From: Scytonema millei VB511283 | GTDB lineage: Bacteria; Cyanobacteriota; Cyanobacteriia; Cyanobacteriales; Chroococcidiopsidaceae | Assembly: GCF_000817735.3 (NCBI RefSeq) | Contig: NZ_JTJC03000002.1 | Location: 186,001-250,000, forward strand | Direction: 5' to 3' | DNA length: 64,000 nt | In this document: piece by piece, positions 35,033 to 44,100 of the stretch | How the letters are laid out: each line of letters opens with the position of its first letter | Numbering within the stretch: the first letter of the stretch is position 1 | The notes under the pieces: model-generated | Databases searched by the model: none | Told to the model about the DNA's origin: nothing | Seen by the model: the letters and a program-made list of their open reading frames with translations, nothing else | Program-made: the position numbers and the translations under genes

Positions 35033-35371
35033 TCAGCAGTATGCTTGAATGTCTTCACCGCAGCAGTCGGCAAGGTAACATAAAGCACGAAATCTCAAAC
35101 CGACCAATTGCTCGTAGAGAGGGTTGAGTTTACATAGAGGCGGAATGTGTCCTATTTTACGACCGAATAGAATAATATCTCGCTCGAAAGGACATTGAGC
35201 TGGAATTGTTTTGGCAATCAATTTTGCAACTCGGGGGTGAGCAATCTCAAAAGTATCTAACTTTTGTTTCAAAGACTTCATGGGAGATAATGTAAGTGCG
35301 ATCGATGGACGAGACTTGTAGGAAATGCTTGCTTCTACTACAAGAGAAATTAAATTGACAACCTGAATCAT
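35033..35371 (-). CDS. Mo-dependent nitrogenase C-terminal-domain protein
   Basis: A 112-residue protein that matches the family named after a C-terminal extension of Mo-nitrogenase: IPAQCPFERDIILFGRKIGH, IPPLCKLNPLYEQLVGLRFR and ALCYLADCCGEDIQAYC. Despite the name, these stand-alone proteins are common in cyanobacteria, including non-diazotrophs, and have no proven function. Six Cys residues are visible, which might bind metal. The N-terminus (MIQVVNLISLVVEASI) is mildly hydrophobic. No nif genes are nearby. Start ATG at 35371. Confidence 0.75.
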   Translation of the reverse strand: MIQVVNLISLVVEASISYKSRPSIALTLSPMKSLKQKLDTFEIAHPRVAKLIAKTIPAQCPFERDIILFGRKIGHIPPLCKLNPLYEQLVGLRFRALCYLADCCGEDIQAYC

Positions 35372-36033
35372 ATGTAAGCTACCTTCCTCACGCTCTTCTT
35401 GATGTATGGCGTTAAAAATACAAAGACATTGCCTAATGGCGATTCACTTCTGGCAAATTGGCACGCAGAATTAGAAAGCGCGATCGCTAACTTTTCTCCC
35501 TCAAAATTGCGTTGAATTGATAGAGAAAACTTATTTGCTTTCCTAATTCAAAAATAGCAAATTATCTTTGTGGTGGCAGCGTTTTAGCAGGATCGATTGC
35601 TAATGCAGCTTATTGTGATTTCATATATATAATCTAGCTATCTAAAACATAAGCACACAGTACCTCAAGAAGTAAGTTTTTCACGACCTGAGCTGGTTTT
35701 ATTCTTACTTAAGCTAGAGTGCATTAGCCTGACTTTTCTAATAATTTCTAGCAATATAGCGGCTCTAAAACAATTGTGAAAATACCGTTCATCTGTCTGT
35801 GACATACTAACTGTGCTTTCACAAATGACAAATGACTCAAATAGACACGTTACATATAGTAGGGTGCGCTAGCCTTTGGCGTAACGCACCCTACGTATAC
35901 TTCTATATTTAGTAAATCATTTGATTATAAATGCATAAAATCTGACGCTCGGCGTTTGGAACTGGGGAATATAGATCGAGAGTAATTTCCTCCCTTTACC
36001 CTGCGATCGCCTTCCTAGTCCCTTACCATTCGT
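35372..36033. other. Long intergenic gap with a small ORF and a repeat hairpin
   Basis: 662 bp. A plus-strand ATG frame at 35402-35515 encodes 37 residues (MYGVKNTKTLPNGDSLLANW, then HAELESAIANFSPSKLR); it may be a small gene or the end of a lost one. A hairpin of the GTAGGGTGCG/CGCACCCTAC repeat family lies at 35859-35894. I see no further gene. Confidence 0.35.
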
Positions 36034-36270
36034 TTAATCATTTTCCCAGCGTTCGCAATCGAGGAGATCGGCAATGCGATCGCGCAAGTTGTACTCGTGT
36101 TTTTCCAATTCTCGCTCAAAAGCCGTCCAATCTCTAACTGGGATGTACTCGCAGAGGACGTACATTGGTTGTCTGCGGCTAATAATTCCTTTTTGTACTA
36201 AATGTAAGACTTCGTGTTTGATAACATCCAAAGAATATTCAACTGGTGAGAGTAGTGCATTTACAGACAT
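36034..36270 (-). CDS. DUF4327-like small conserved protein
   Basis: A 78-residue protein with the pattern I associate with the cyanobacterial DUF4327 family: YSLDVIKHEVLHLVQKGIIS, RRQPMYVLCEYIPVRDWTAF, then a charged end (YNLRDRIADLLDCERWEND). No function is known. It is 9 bp upstream, in map order, of another small minus-strand gene that precedes it in transcription (36280-36576), so the pair is probably one operon. The family assignment is from memory and should be treated as moderate. Confidence 0.6.
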   Translation of the reverse strand: MSVNALLSPVEYSLDVIKHEVLHLVQKGIISRRQPMYVLCEYIPVRDWTAFERELEKHEYNLRDRIADLLDCERWEND

Positions 36271-36279
36271 GATTTTCGC

Positions 36280-36576
36280 TCAAAAACTACTAGCAATTCT
36301 CGGCATCACTGAATCTAAATTCGGTAAGCCCATACCCCAGACTGCGGCTGGATGACCTACACAGCGTTGACCCATTGCCCACAAGTAAGCATTTGGATGA
36401 TTTTCCTGTATCCACCGCACAATGTATTTAAGCTGCTTGTCTGTTAACTGTTCCGGTACTTCTGGCAAACATTCAGTAATGACGGCAATCTGGCGTAAAG
36501 TAGCACCCGCCTGAAACCGATCGCCTGCAAAACACCATTGCTTGATGAGTTGATAAACCTGTTCCGTTGTATCCAC
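36280..36576 (-). CDS. Small hypothetical protein
   Basis: A 98-residue soluble protein I do not recognise (TEQVYQLIKQWCFAGDRFQA; LTDKQLKYIVRWIQENHPNA). It contains two Cys and several Trp. The next gene in the same direction (DUF4327-like) starts 10 bp downstream of its stop, so the two are likely co-transcribed. Its length, codon use and ATG start (36576) look genuine. No signal peptide or membrane segment is visible. Confidence 0.55.
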   Translation of the reverse strand: MDTTEQVYQLIKQWCFAGDRFQAGATLRQIAVITECLPEVPEQLTDKQLKYIVRWIQENHPNAYLWAMGQRCVGHPAAVWGMGLPNLDSVMPRIASSF

Positions 36577-36742
36577 AGCTACTGTCTGAAACCCCTAATT
36601 CTGTTAAGCATTAATACAGTATTGCTAGATACAGTTTGGGGAAAACTACCCAGTGGATACTTGTAGGCTACATTCTTCACCAAAAAAATAGCCACCTGGA
36701 TATCCACTTGATAGAGGTGTAAATCAAGCTATCCAGTCTAGT

Positions 36743-37126
36743 GTGATTAAGTTAACAAATTTGCTATTAAATAAAAAACACCTGTTCGTGACTCAATTTT
36801 TGCATCAATTGTGCGATCGCAAGCAACCTTGCCGGGTCATGATTCTCGGTAGACTTGTCGCAACAGTCCAACGTGTGAGCCGCTACTGTCTCGAACAAAT
36901 GGTAGAAGTCTTACCTTACTACGGGGTTCCTACTGGTGAGGAGATAACTCTATTCGATCCAGACATCCTCATAATATGTCTGCCTGCGCCAGAACAACTC
37001 TATCTTCAGATAGACAAGCCTTTTATTTTGTGGTCTGAACTAGAGGCAAATTGCCAGATGCCGATTGTGTCTAATCCGGCAGAATTAGCAAAGATGTTGC
37101 GGCAAACACTACAAGATTTTAATTGA
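36743..37126 (+). CDS. Small hypothetical protein
   Basis: A 127-residue protein with a GTG start at 36743. It has an N-terminal helix (LTNLLLNKKHLFVTQFLHQL), a central segment like part of an alpha/beta fold (RVMILGRLVATVQRVSRYCL; LFDPDILIICLPAPEQLYLQ) and an acidic loop. The DPDILIICL stretch resembles the core strand of a receiver or flavodoxin-like fold, but no phosphoacceptor pattern is complete. Family unknown. It converges on the NarL-type response regulator, 32 bp away, and has its own upstream gap. Confidence 0.5.
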   Translation: MIKLTNLLLNKKHLFVTQFLHQLCDRKQPCRVMILGRLVATVQRVSRYCLEQMVEVLPYYGVPTGEEITLFDPDILIICLPAPEQLYLQIDKPFILWSELEANCQMPIVSNPAELAKMLRQTLQDFN

Positions 37127-37158
37127 AGATGCCATGTGTATAATTTAATTTACGTGAT

Positions 37159-37839
37159 TTAAATTAGTCCTTCGCGCACGGCTAAAGCTGCTGCCTGAAC
37201 GCGATCGTCAACGCTCAATTTATTGAGGATCATCCGCACGTAAGACTTGACCGTGCCAAGGGAAAGAAATAGTTGTTGGGCAATCTCTTGGTTCGAGCGT
37301 CCTTCAGCAATTAGTTTGAGAACTTCTCGTTCGCGGCTGCTGAGAACTGGAACAGGTGAGATGGTGGGGTGCTGTTCTTTAGCGGGAATTACCGGACTAG
37401 GCTTGAGCATTCTTGCCACTTTGCGGGCTATTTGCGGGTCGAGATAAGCGCCACCAGTTTGAATTAACTGAATTACAGCTAGCAGTTGTTCCCATTCGAT
37501 TGTTTTGAGACAATAGCCATCAGCACCTGCGGCTAACATGCCCATGACTTGAGTATCATTATCAAAAGCACTTAAGGCGAGTATTCGCGTCGTGGGGCGA
37601 TCGCTTTTGATCTGTTGAGTTGCCGCGATCCCATCCATCACGGGCAGATCGATATCCATTAATACGACATCTGGTTCTAACTCGGCAGCTAATTGAACTG
37701 CTACCATGCCATCACCAGCTTCTCCCACGACACAAAAATCGGGTTCGAGGGCAAACTGTCCTTTCATCCCTCGACGCATCAAAGCATGATCTTCGACTAA
37801 TAAAATTCGTACCGCACCCTCTACCTGAGACCCACTCAT
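37159..37839 (-). CDS. NarL/LuxR-type response regulator
   Basis: A 226-residue two-component regulator. The receiver domain begins RILLVEDHALMRRGMKGQF with acid residues E16 and D17 and phosphoacceptor D62 (LMDIDLPVMDG). The output domain is a LuxR HTH: LSSREREVLKLIAEGRSNQE, then LFLSLGTVKSYVRMILNKLS. The longest frame starts at 37998, but its first 53 residues are a translation of GTACGGGCGGG repeats, so the ATG at 37839 is used. It starts only 2 bp after the stop of the sensor kinase, so kinase and regulator form an operon and a cognate pair. Targets are unknown. Confidence 0.9.
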   Translation of the reverse strand: MSGSQVEGAVRILLVEDHALMRRGMKGQFALEPDFCVVGEAGDGMVAVQLAAELEPDVVLMDIDLPVMDGIAATQQIKSDRPTTRILALSAFDNDTQVMGMLAAGADGYCLKTIEWEQLLAVIQLIQTGGAYLDPQIARKVARMLKPSPVIPAKEQHPTISPVPVLSSREREVLKLIAEGRSNQEIAQQLFLSLGTVKSYVRMILNKLSVDDRVQAAALAVREGLI

Positions 37840-37841
37840 TA

Positions 37842-39470
37842 CTAGTTTCCGACTCCTCCGACTCCTGACTCCCGTACGGGCGGGTTTGGAACCTCGCCCC
37901 TGCCGACTCCCGACTCCCGTACGGGCAGGTTTGGAAACCCGCTCCTGCCGACTCCCGCTTCCCCATCGAATGCCAAGGAAACTGGCAGAGTAAACCAAAA
38001 GGTACTGCCTTCACCTAAGAGACTATCCACTTCGATCGTACCTCCGTGAGCAACGACGATCTGACGGCAGAGATATAGACCCAATCCTGCACCACCCCGC
38101 CTACCTCTCCCCTGGATAAAGCGATGAAAGAGTTTGTCTTTTTCGTAGGGTGGAACTCCAGGACCTCGATCGCGAACGGAGACTTTAATGCGATCGCCTC
38201 CTAACAAACAGACTTCGATTGTAATCTCTTTATCTGGTGGGCTGACCCGTGCGGCATTATCTAATAAGTTTTGCACCACTCGTTGAATTTCTAACCGATC
38301 GCCGTAGACTGTAGGGAGTGAGGCAGCGATATAAATAGTGGGAGTACGCTGGCGATCGTGAATCTGACAAATTAGCTCCACAGCCTGAGAGCAAATCTTT
38401 GCCCAGTCTAAGGGTTCCCAGTTTAAGTGCTGTCCGCCACCAGCTTCATAACGAGATACATCCAGCAAATTATCTACCAATTTCAGCAATTGCTCGTTCG
38501 ATTGGCGATATTCTTCTAGAATTTCTCTCCAAGTCTCATCGACAGAACCAAAAGCCCCATTCAACATCGGGCGCAACGTGTTACGAGTGGCGAGTAAAGG
38601 CGTGCGCAAGTCATGAGAGAGGGCAGAGATCAGATCTTCTAGCTGTTGGTTACGCATTTGACTGTATTCTTGACGCTGACGAATTTCTGCTGCCATCTCA
38701 TCGAGTACGCTAGCCAACCGTCCGATCTCATCTGATGTAGTATAACCGAGCCGAATTTCCAGCTTACCAGCCCGCCAAGCTTGACTGACTTGAGTTAGAT
38801 GGCGTAGGGGAATTTCTACCCGCTTGCGTAACAACCATAAATTCCAGCTAACTCCAACACTAGCTATGAAGACGTTGAAGACTTCCAGCGCTGCTTTGAT
38901 CTGGCTAATTTGCTGCAATTGCTGCTGGCGTTGAGACAGGATTTTTTCTTCATGCTGCAACATAGTTTTGACAACATCGCGCATGGGATCGAATAAAATC
39001 TTTCCAGGTAGATAAGTCTTACTCGCAGTACCAGCTATGACACTTTGCACAAAACTATCCTGCCAAATTGTATGAATTGATTCAATTATTTGGAGCTGCT
39101 CTAGTTGGCCTTGATCTCCTTTTGTCAATGTTTTTAAAGATTTAAAACTACTATGAAAAGCATTATTAGCGCGATCGTAATTATCGAGTAATTCTTTATC
39201 TTTAGTAATTAAATAGCCTCGAATCGAAGTCTGTTGATCTAAAGCATGACTCAAAAGCTGTTCCGTTTTCTGTTCTACCAGTAAAGAATGAGTCACCCAA
39301 CTAAAAGCTTGCTGATGGAGATTTTCTACTAGTAGATTCAGACAACCTTGTACGATAAGGAATAGAATCAGTAGCAAACAACTGAGATACAGAGGAGCAA
39401 ACAATCTATTCTTCAGCGAAAATTGTCTCAATCGCGATCGCCATTTTTTGAAAACTGACATGAGAGACAT
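37842..39470 (-). CDS. Membrane histidine kinase with CHASE3-like sensor and HAMP
   Basis: A 542-residue sensor kinase. A membrane helix (LYLSCLLLILFLIVQGCL) is followed by a periplasmic CHASE3-like helical region (SIRGYLITKDKELLDNYDRA), a second helix, HAMP (VEIPLRHLTQVSQAW), HisKA with the phospho-His in LISALSHDLRTPL, and an HATPase (NLLDNAARVSPPDKEITIEV; RDRGPGVPPYEKDKLFHRF; GAGLGLYL). The last about 35 residues are repeat-derived (GVGRSGFPNLPVRE-type units). The N-terminal codons of the longer frame (from 39569) are also repeats, so ATG 39470, or 39461, is preferred. It partners the regulator 2 bp downstream. Confidence 0.88.
   Translation of the reverse strand: MSLMSVFKKWRSRLRQFSLKNRLFAPLYLSCLLLILFLIVQGCLNLLVENLHQQAFSWVTHSLLVEQKTEQLLSHALDQQTSIRGYLITKDKELLDNYDRANNAFHSSFKSLKTLTKGDQGQLEQLQIIESIHTIWQDSFVQSVIAGTASKTYLPGKILFDPMRDVVKTMLQHEEKILSQRQQQLQQISQIKAALEVFNVFIASVGVSWNLWLLRKRVEIPLRHLTQVSQAWRAGKLEIRLGYTTSDEIGRLASVLDEMAAEIRQRQEYSQMRNQQLEDLISALSHDLRTPLLATRNTLRPMLNGAFGSVDETWREILEEYRQSNEQLLKLVDNLLDVSRYEAGGGQHLNWEPLDWAKICSQAVELICQIHDRQRTPTIYIAASLPTVYGDRLEIQRVVQNLLDNAARVSPPDKEITIEVCLLGGDRIKVSVRDRGPGVPPYEKDKLFHRFIQGRGRRGGAGLGLYLCRQIVVAHGGTIEVDSLLGEGSTFWFTLPVSLAFDGEAGVGRSGFPNLPVRESGVGRGEVPNPPVRESGVGGVGN
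37866..37962. repeat. Double GTACGGGCGGG repeat at the kinase C-terminus
   Basis: Two copies of CCCGTACGGGC(G/A)GG(T)TTGG with mirrored ACCCGC parts, spaced by CCTGCCGACTCCCGACTCC. It codes for the terminal 35 residues of the kinase. It lies upstream of the response regulator start and may have displaced the original kinase end. Confidence 0.75.
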
Positions 39471-39477
39471 TAGTAAA

Positions 39478-39566
39478 AGAAGTCGTAAGTCGTAAATCGT
39501 AAGTCGTAAGTCGAAATTAACTGCTCGTGCGCTCCCTGCTCCCTGCTCCCTGCTCCCTACTAACTG
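39478..39566. repeat. Short repeats in the kinase/pyrF divergent gap
   Basis: AAGTCGTAAGTCGTAAATCG-type units, then CTCCCTGCTCCCTGCTCCCT. They fill the entire 99-bp gap between the kinase start and pyrFE, where both promoters should lie. Confidence 0.75.
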
Positions 39567-39569
39567 CAT

Positions 39570-41015
39570 ATGACATTTTTCGATAAATTAAACGCTGCGA
39601 TCGCCCGCAATCAGAGTTTATTGTTTCTCGGACTCGATCCAAATCCTGAAATGATGCCTCGCCAAAATTCAAATCGGTCTGAGAAGAGTATTATCGGCGA
39701 TTTGGGGGACTGGTTGCAATTTGTCATCGCCCAAACGACAGATTTAATTTGCGCCTATAAGCCGACTTTGGGCTTTTATCAGGCTTTAGGTGTCCCTGGT
39801 ATGGAGTTGCTAGAACGGACGCTCAAAGCCATTCCTGACGACATACCAATTATTTTGGATGCCAAACACAGCGACCTCAACACTAGTACAATTTTTGCCC
39901 AAACAGTATTTGAGCGCTGGCAGGTAGATGCTGTCACCCTCAGTCCTTACCCTGGGCAAGATTGCATCGCACCATTTTTAGTTTATCCAGGCAAGGGAGT
40001 ATTTATATTGTGCTGTACTTCTAATCCTGGGGCGATCGCATTACAGCAATATCCTTCGCCTGAATCTCCCTTTTACTTACAAATAGTCAAAGAAGCGAAA
40101 ATCTGGGGGACTCCCGAACAAGTCTGTTTAGAAGTTGGAACCACTTCCCCTGACGTACTAGCCAAAATTCGAGCCATTACTCCCGAAAGAACGATTATGG
40201 CTCGGAGTATTTGGGCGCAAGTCAGTAATTTACCTCAACTATTAGCCGCCGGCTTAAATTCCAACGGGAGCGGATTACTCGTTCCCATACCTCAAGACGT
40301 TTTGAGCCAAGACAACCCAGCTAGTCAGATTCAAGCTTTGCGGCAAGAAGTAGAGCAAGCTAGAACCGCAGTTGTTAAAAGTGCTTCTCAGTGTGATGTG
40401 TGGTTTCCCAATGTTTGTTTGTTGCAACAACACCCCCACACCCAATTGATTTTGCAACTCTACGATCTTGGCTGCATTATCTTTGGTAACTACGTACAGG
40501 CATCGGGAGCAGAATTTCCTTACTATATCGATCTACGCACGATTATTTCTAATCCCCAGGTGTTCGAGCAAGTTCTTAACGCTTATGCAGAAATCTTACA
40601 AACTCTAAACTTCGATCGCATTGCTGGAATTCCCTACGGTTCCTTACCCACCGCGACAGGGTTGGCATTGCGGATGAATTACCCGATGATTTTTCCCCGC
40701 AAGGAAGTTAAAGCCCACGGGACGAGGCGAGCGATCGAAGGGTATTTTCAGCCAGGGGAGACAGTTGTAGTTGTTGACGATATTCTGATTAGCGGTAAAA
40801 GCGCGCTGGAAGGAGCAGGAAAGTTAAAATCGGCGGGTTTAAATGTGGAAGATATTGTTGTATTTATCGACCATGAAGAAGGGGTAAAAGATCGGCTCAA
40901 AGATAACGGCTATCGCGCTCATGCCGTACTGAGAATTTCTGAAATTACCCAAACTTTATACGAAGCGGGCAAAATTGATGACGTGCAGTACCAAACTTTA
41001 ACTAGCAAGCCTTGA
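39570..41015 (+). CDS. pyrFE: PyrF-PyrE fusion (OMP decarboxylase / orotate phosphoribosyltransferase)
   Basis: A 481-residue bifunctional enzyme for the last two steps of UMP synthesis. The N-terminal part (about 1-275) is OMP decarboxylase of the long form: LLFLGLDPNPEMMP and the active-site LDAKHSDLNTS near 92. The C-terminal part (about 300-481) is the phosphoribosyltransferase with PRPP-binding VVVVDDILISGKSALEG near 400. The order is the reverse of the eukaryotic UMP synthase (PRTase first). It is plus-strand and divergent from the sensor kinase. ATG at 39570 follows directly on repeats. Confidence 0.92.
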   Translation: MTFFDKLNAAIARNQSLLFLGLDPNPEMMPRQNSNRSEKSIIGDLGDWLQFVIAQTTDLICAYKPTLGFYQALGVPGMELLERTLKAIPDDIPIILDAKHSDLNTSTIFAQTVFERWQVDAVTLSPYPGQDCIAPFLVYPGKGVFILCCTSNPGAIALQQYPSPESPFYLQIVKEAKIWGTPEQVCLEVGTTSPDVLAKIRAITPERTIMARSIWAQVSNLPQLLAAGLNSNGSGLLVPIPQDVLSQDNPASQIQALRQEVEQARTAVVKSASQCDVWFPNVCLLQQHPHTQLILQLYDLGCIIFGNYVQASGAEFPYYIDLRTIISNPQVFEQVLNAYAEILQTLNFDRIAGIPYGSLPTATGLALRMNYPMIFPRKEVKAHGTRRAIEGYFQPGETVVVVDDILISGKSALEGAGKLKSAGLNVEDIVVFIDHEEGVKDRLKDNGYRAHAVLRISEITQTLYEAGKIDDVQYQTLTSKP

Positions 41016-41143
41016 CTACAAATTAATCTTCACTTACAGTCGCAAAAATATATCATCTATCTTAAGATAGATGTTTTTCATAGTATGTAAGTACTTTGAT
41101 GGATTAGGACTTGACGATCGCGTGTTAGGGGTAGTCGATTCGG

Positions 41144-44100
41144 TTGCTCAAGCCAGCTCAAAAAATACGCAGCGGAAGTAGTTTTGTGTCTCAGATTTTA
41201 AACGTGTTTGAGGGCGATCGCTTACAACAAGTTTCTGCTCCAGAAACAACCCCAGGCATGGTACTGCAACTGGCGGATGGCACGATCGCCGCTTGTAACC
41301 CTAGAGCCGCAGAGATTTTGGGCTATACTACCGAGCAATTAATTGGTGCAACTACGTTCGCTCCGCTTTGGCAGAGCGTTCATGAAGATGGTTCGCCGTT
41401 TGAGCTAGAAGAATATCCAGCGATCGCGGCTTGGAGATCGAGACAGCCTGTAACAAATGTTGTCATGGGCTTTTATCGTCCAGATGGAAAATTAGCGTGG
41501 CTGAAGTTAGATGCACAGCCCTTATTTCAAGCTAATGAATCCGTACCATATTCCGTAGTGACAACGATTTGGGATGTCACGCCAGAACAACAATTGACGA
41601 CCGGGCGATCGCTCCTAGATCGAGAGGCACTCAACCCACAACTGATTGAACTAGAATCGATTTATACCACTGCCCCAATTGGTTTGTGCTTCGTCGATTC
41701 AGGCTTACGGTTCGTTCGCATCAATCGATACTTAGCAGATATCAACGGTTTACCGATTTCAGCACACATTGGGCGCACTTTGCGGGAGATTTTGCCAGAA
41801 CAGGCAGATGAGTTAGAGCCATTGTATCGGCAGGCGATCGCCTCTGGCGAACCCAGGCTAAATCTTGAGTTTCATGGCATTAATCGCGCCCAACCAGGAG
41901 TCAAGCGGGATTGGATCGTCAGCTTAAACCCATTGAAGCAGGCAGACGGACGGGTGCTTGGTGTCAATGTCATGGTGCAGGAAGTGACGGAGCGCCAGCG
42001 TTTGGAGCAAGATTTGCGCGAAGCAAATCAGCGAATCGTTACTGCTTGGGAAAGCATGACCGATGCTTATTTGGCGCTCGATCGCGAGTGGCGGATTACC
42101 TACGTCAATCAGGCAGCAAGTCAATTGGTAAAACAATTGACGAACCTAGAACCCGAAGCATTTTTGGGTAAAACGCAATGGGAAATTTTTCCTTGGACAA
42201 TCGGTCAAGTTGTCGAGCAGCAATATCGACGGGCGATGACAGAACGGGTGGCGGTACATTTTGAAGTTTTGTACGAGCCGACCGGGAATTGGTTTGAAGC
42301 TCATGCCTATCCCTCGGTGGAGGGTTTGGGAGTCTATTTTCGCGAAATTAGCGATCGCAAACAAGCTGAAATAGACTTGCGCGACAGCGAGCATCGATAT
42401 CGCATGTTGTTCGAGACAATTGACGAAGGTTTCTGTGTTTGCGAAATGTTATTTGACGAGAACGGCAAACCAATCGATTACCGTTTCCTCGAAATCAATC
42501 CAGCATTTGAAAAGATGACGGGACTCCAGCAAGCAGTGGGCAAAACAGCACGGCAACTCGTACCAAATCTCGAAGCCTCTTGGTTTGAGATGTACGGTAA
42601 AGTGGCACTGACAGGCGAAACCGTGCGGTTTGAAAATTGCTCTGAAGCAATGAATCGGTGGTTCGATGTCAACGCCTTCCGCATTGGTGAAGCTCAAGAT
42701 CGCAGGTTTGCCATTCTATTCACCAACATCAGCGATCGCAAACATGCCGAAGCAGCTCTACAGTCGAGCGAGGAGCGCCTGCGGCTGGCGCTAGAAGCTT
42801 CTAAACAGGGGATGTGGTTCTGGGATTTAGAGAGCGATACTTTGGCCTGGACAACTCAGTGTAAAGCATTGTTTGGTCTGGCAGCAGACGCGAAAGTCAC
42901 TTACTCGGTGTTTCTGAATGCGCTACATCCAAGCGATCGCCAGCGAACGCATGAAGCTGTTACTCAAGCGATTGACAATCGCGTTGACTATGACGTTGAG
43001 TATCGAACTCAATGGGCAGATGGTACGGTACGCTGGATTGCTGCTAAGGGACGCTGCACGTATAACGCAGCTGGACAGGCGATTTATATGATGGGAGTGG
43101 CGTTAGATATCGACGAGCGCAAGCAGGCAGAACTGTCACTCCAAGAGCGTCACGCCAGATTGAATTTGCTTTACGAAACAACCAATGGGCTACTTTCAGC
43201 AGAGCAACCTCTCAACTTCATCAGCAGCTTGTTTGACAAACTCTCTCTCCAACTAGATTTACAGTATTACTTCAACTTCATGGTTGAGGAACGCCATAAC
43301 CGTCAGATGCTACGCTTGCAATCCTATGCAGGAATTTCCACAGCAGCAGCAGCAGCAATTGAGTGGCTGGAATTTGGTCAAGGGATCTGTGGCTTAGTGG
43401 CACAAGAATGTCAGCAAATTGTCGTAAATAACGTCCAGCAGTCTACCTTGCCAAATGCCTATATTGTCCGTTCGCTGAGCATCACAGCGTATGTAAGCCA
43501 GCCCCTAATCGTGCGGGGACGGCTATTAGGCACGCTCTCCTTCGCTAGCAGCACCCGCACCAGCTTCACCTCAGAAGAGATTGCCCTGATGAAAGCCGCC
43601 ACCGATCAAATTGCTGTGGCGATCGAACGCGCCCATTTAATCGATTCGTTGCAGCAGCAAGCCCAACAATTGATTCAAACCAATCGCCTTAAAGACGAAT
43701 TTTTGGCAGTGCTGTCTCATGAATTGCGATCGCCCCTCAACCCCATTTTGGGCTGGGTTAAGCTTTTACAAACGCGCAAATTTGATGAAATCAAGACCGC
43801 TGAAGCATTAGCTACAATCGAACGCAACGCTCAATTACAAGTCCAACTGATTGAAGACCTGCTCGATATTTCTCGCTTCATGCGCGGCAAAATCGCGTTC
43901 ACTGCCGCTCCCGTCAGTCTTGCTTACGTCATTTCATCCGCTTTGGAAACTGTGAGACTGGCAGCCGAAGCAAAAAACATTCAACTGCAAGTCATGCTTG
44001 CATCACCCACATTGCAAGTCTTCGGCGATGTTACCCGCTTGCAGCAAGTCGTATGGAACCTGCTATCCAACGGCATCAAATTCACTCCCCACGGCGGGCG

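Noticed and set aside
35033-35371. Evidence of nitrogen fixation from the Mo-nitrogenase C-terminal-domain protein
   Set aside because: This stand-alone family is also found in non-fixing cyanobacteria and no nif gene is nearby.
37840-37998. 53-codon N-terminal extension of the response regulator
   Set aside because: It is a translation of GTACGGGCGGG repeats shared with the kinase end.
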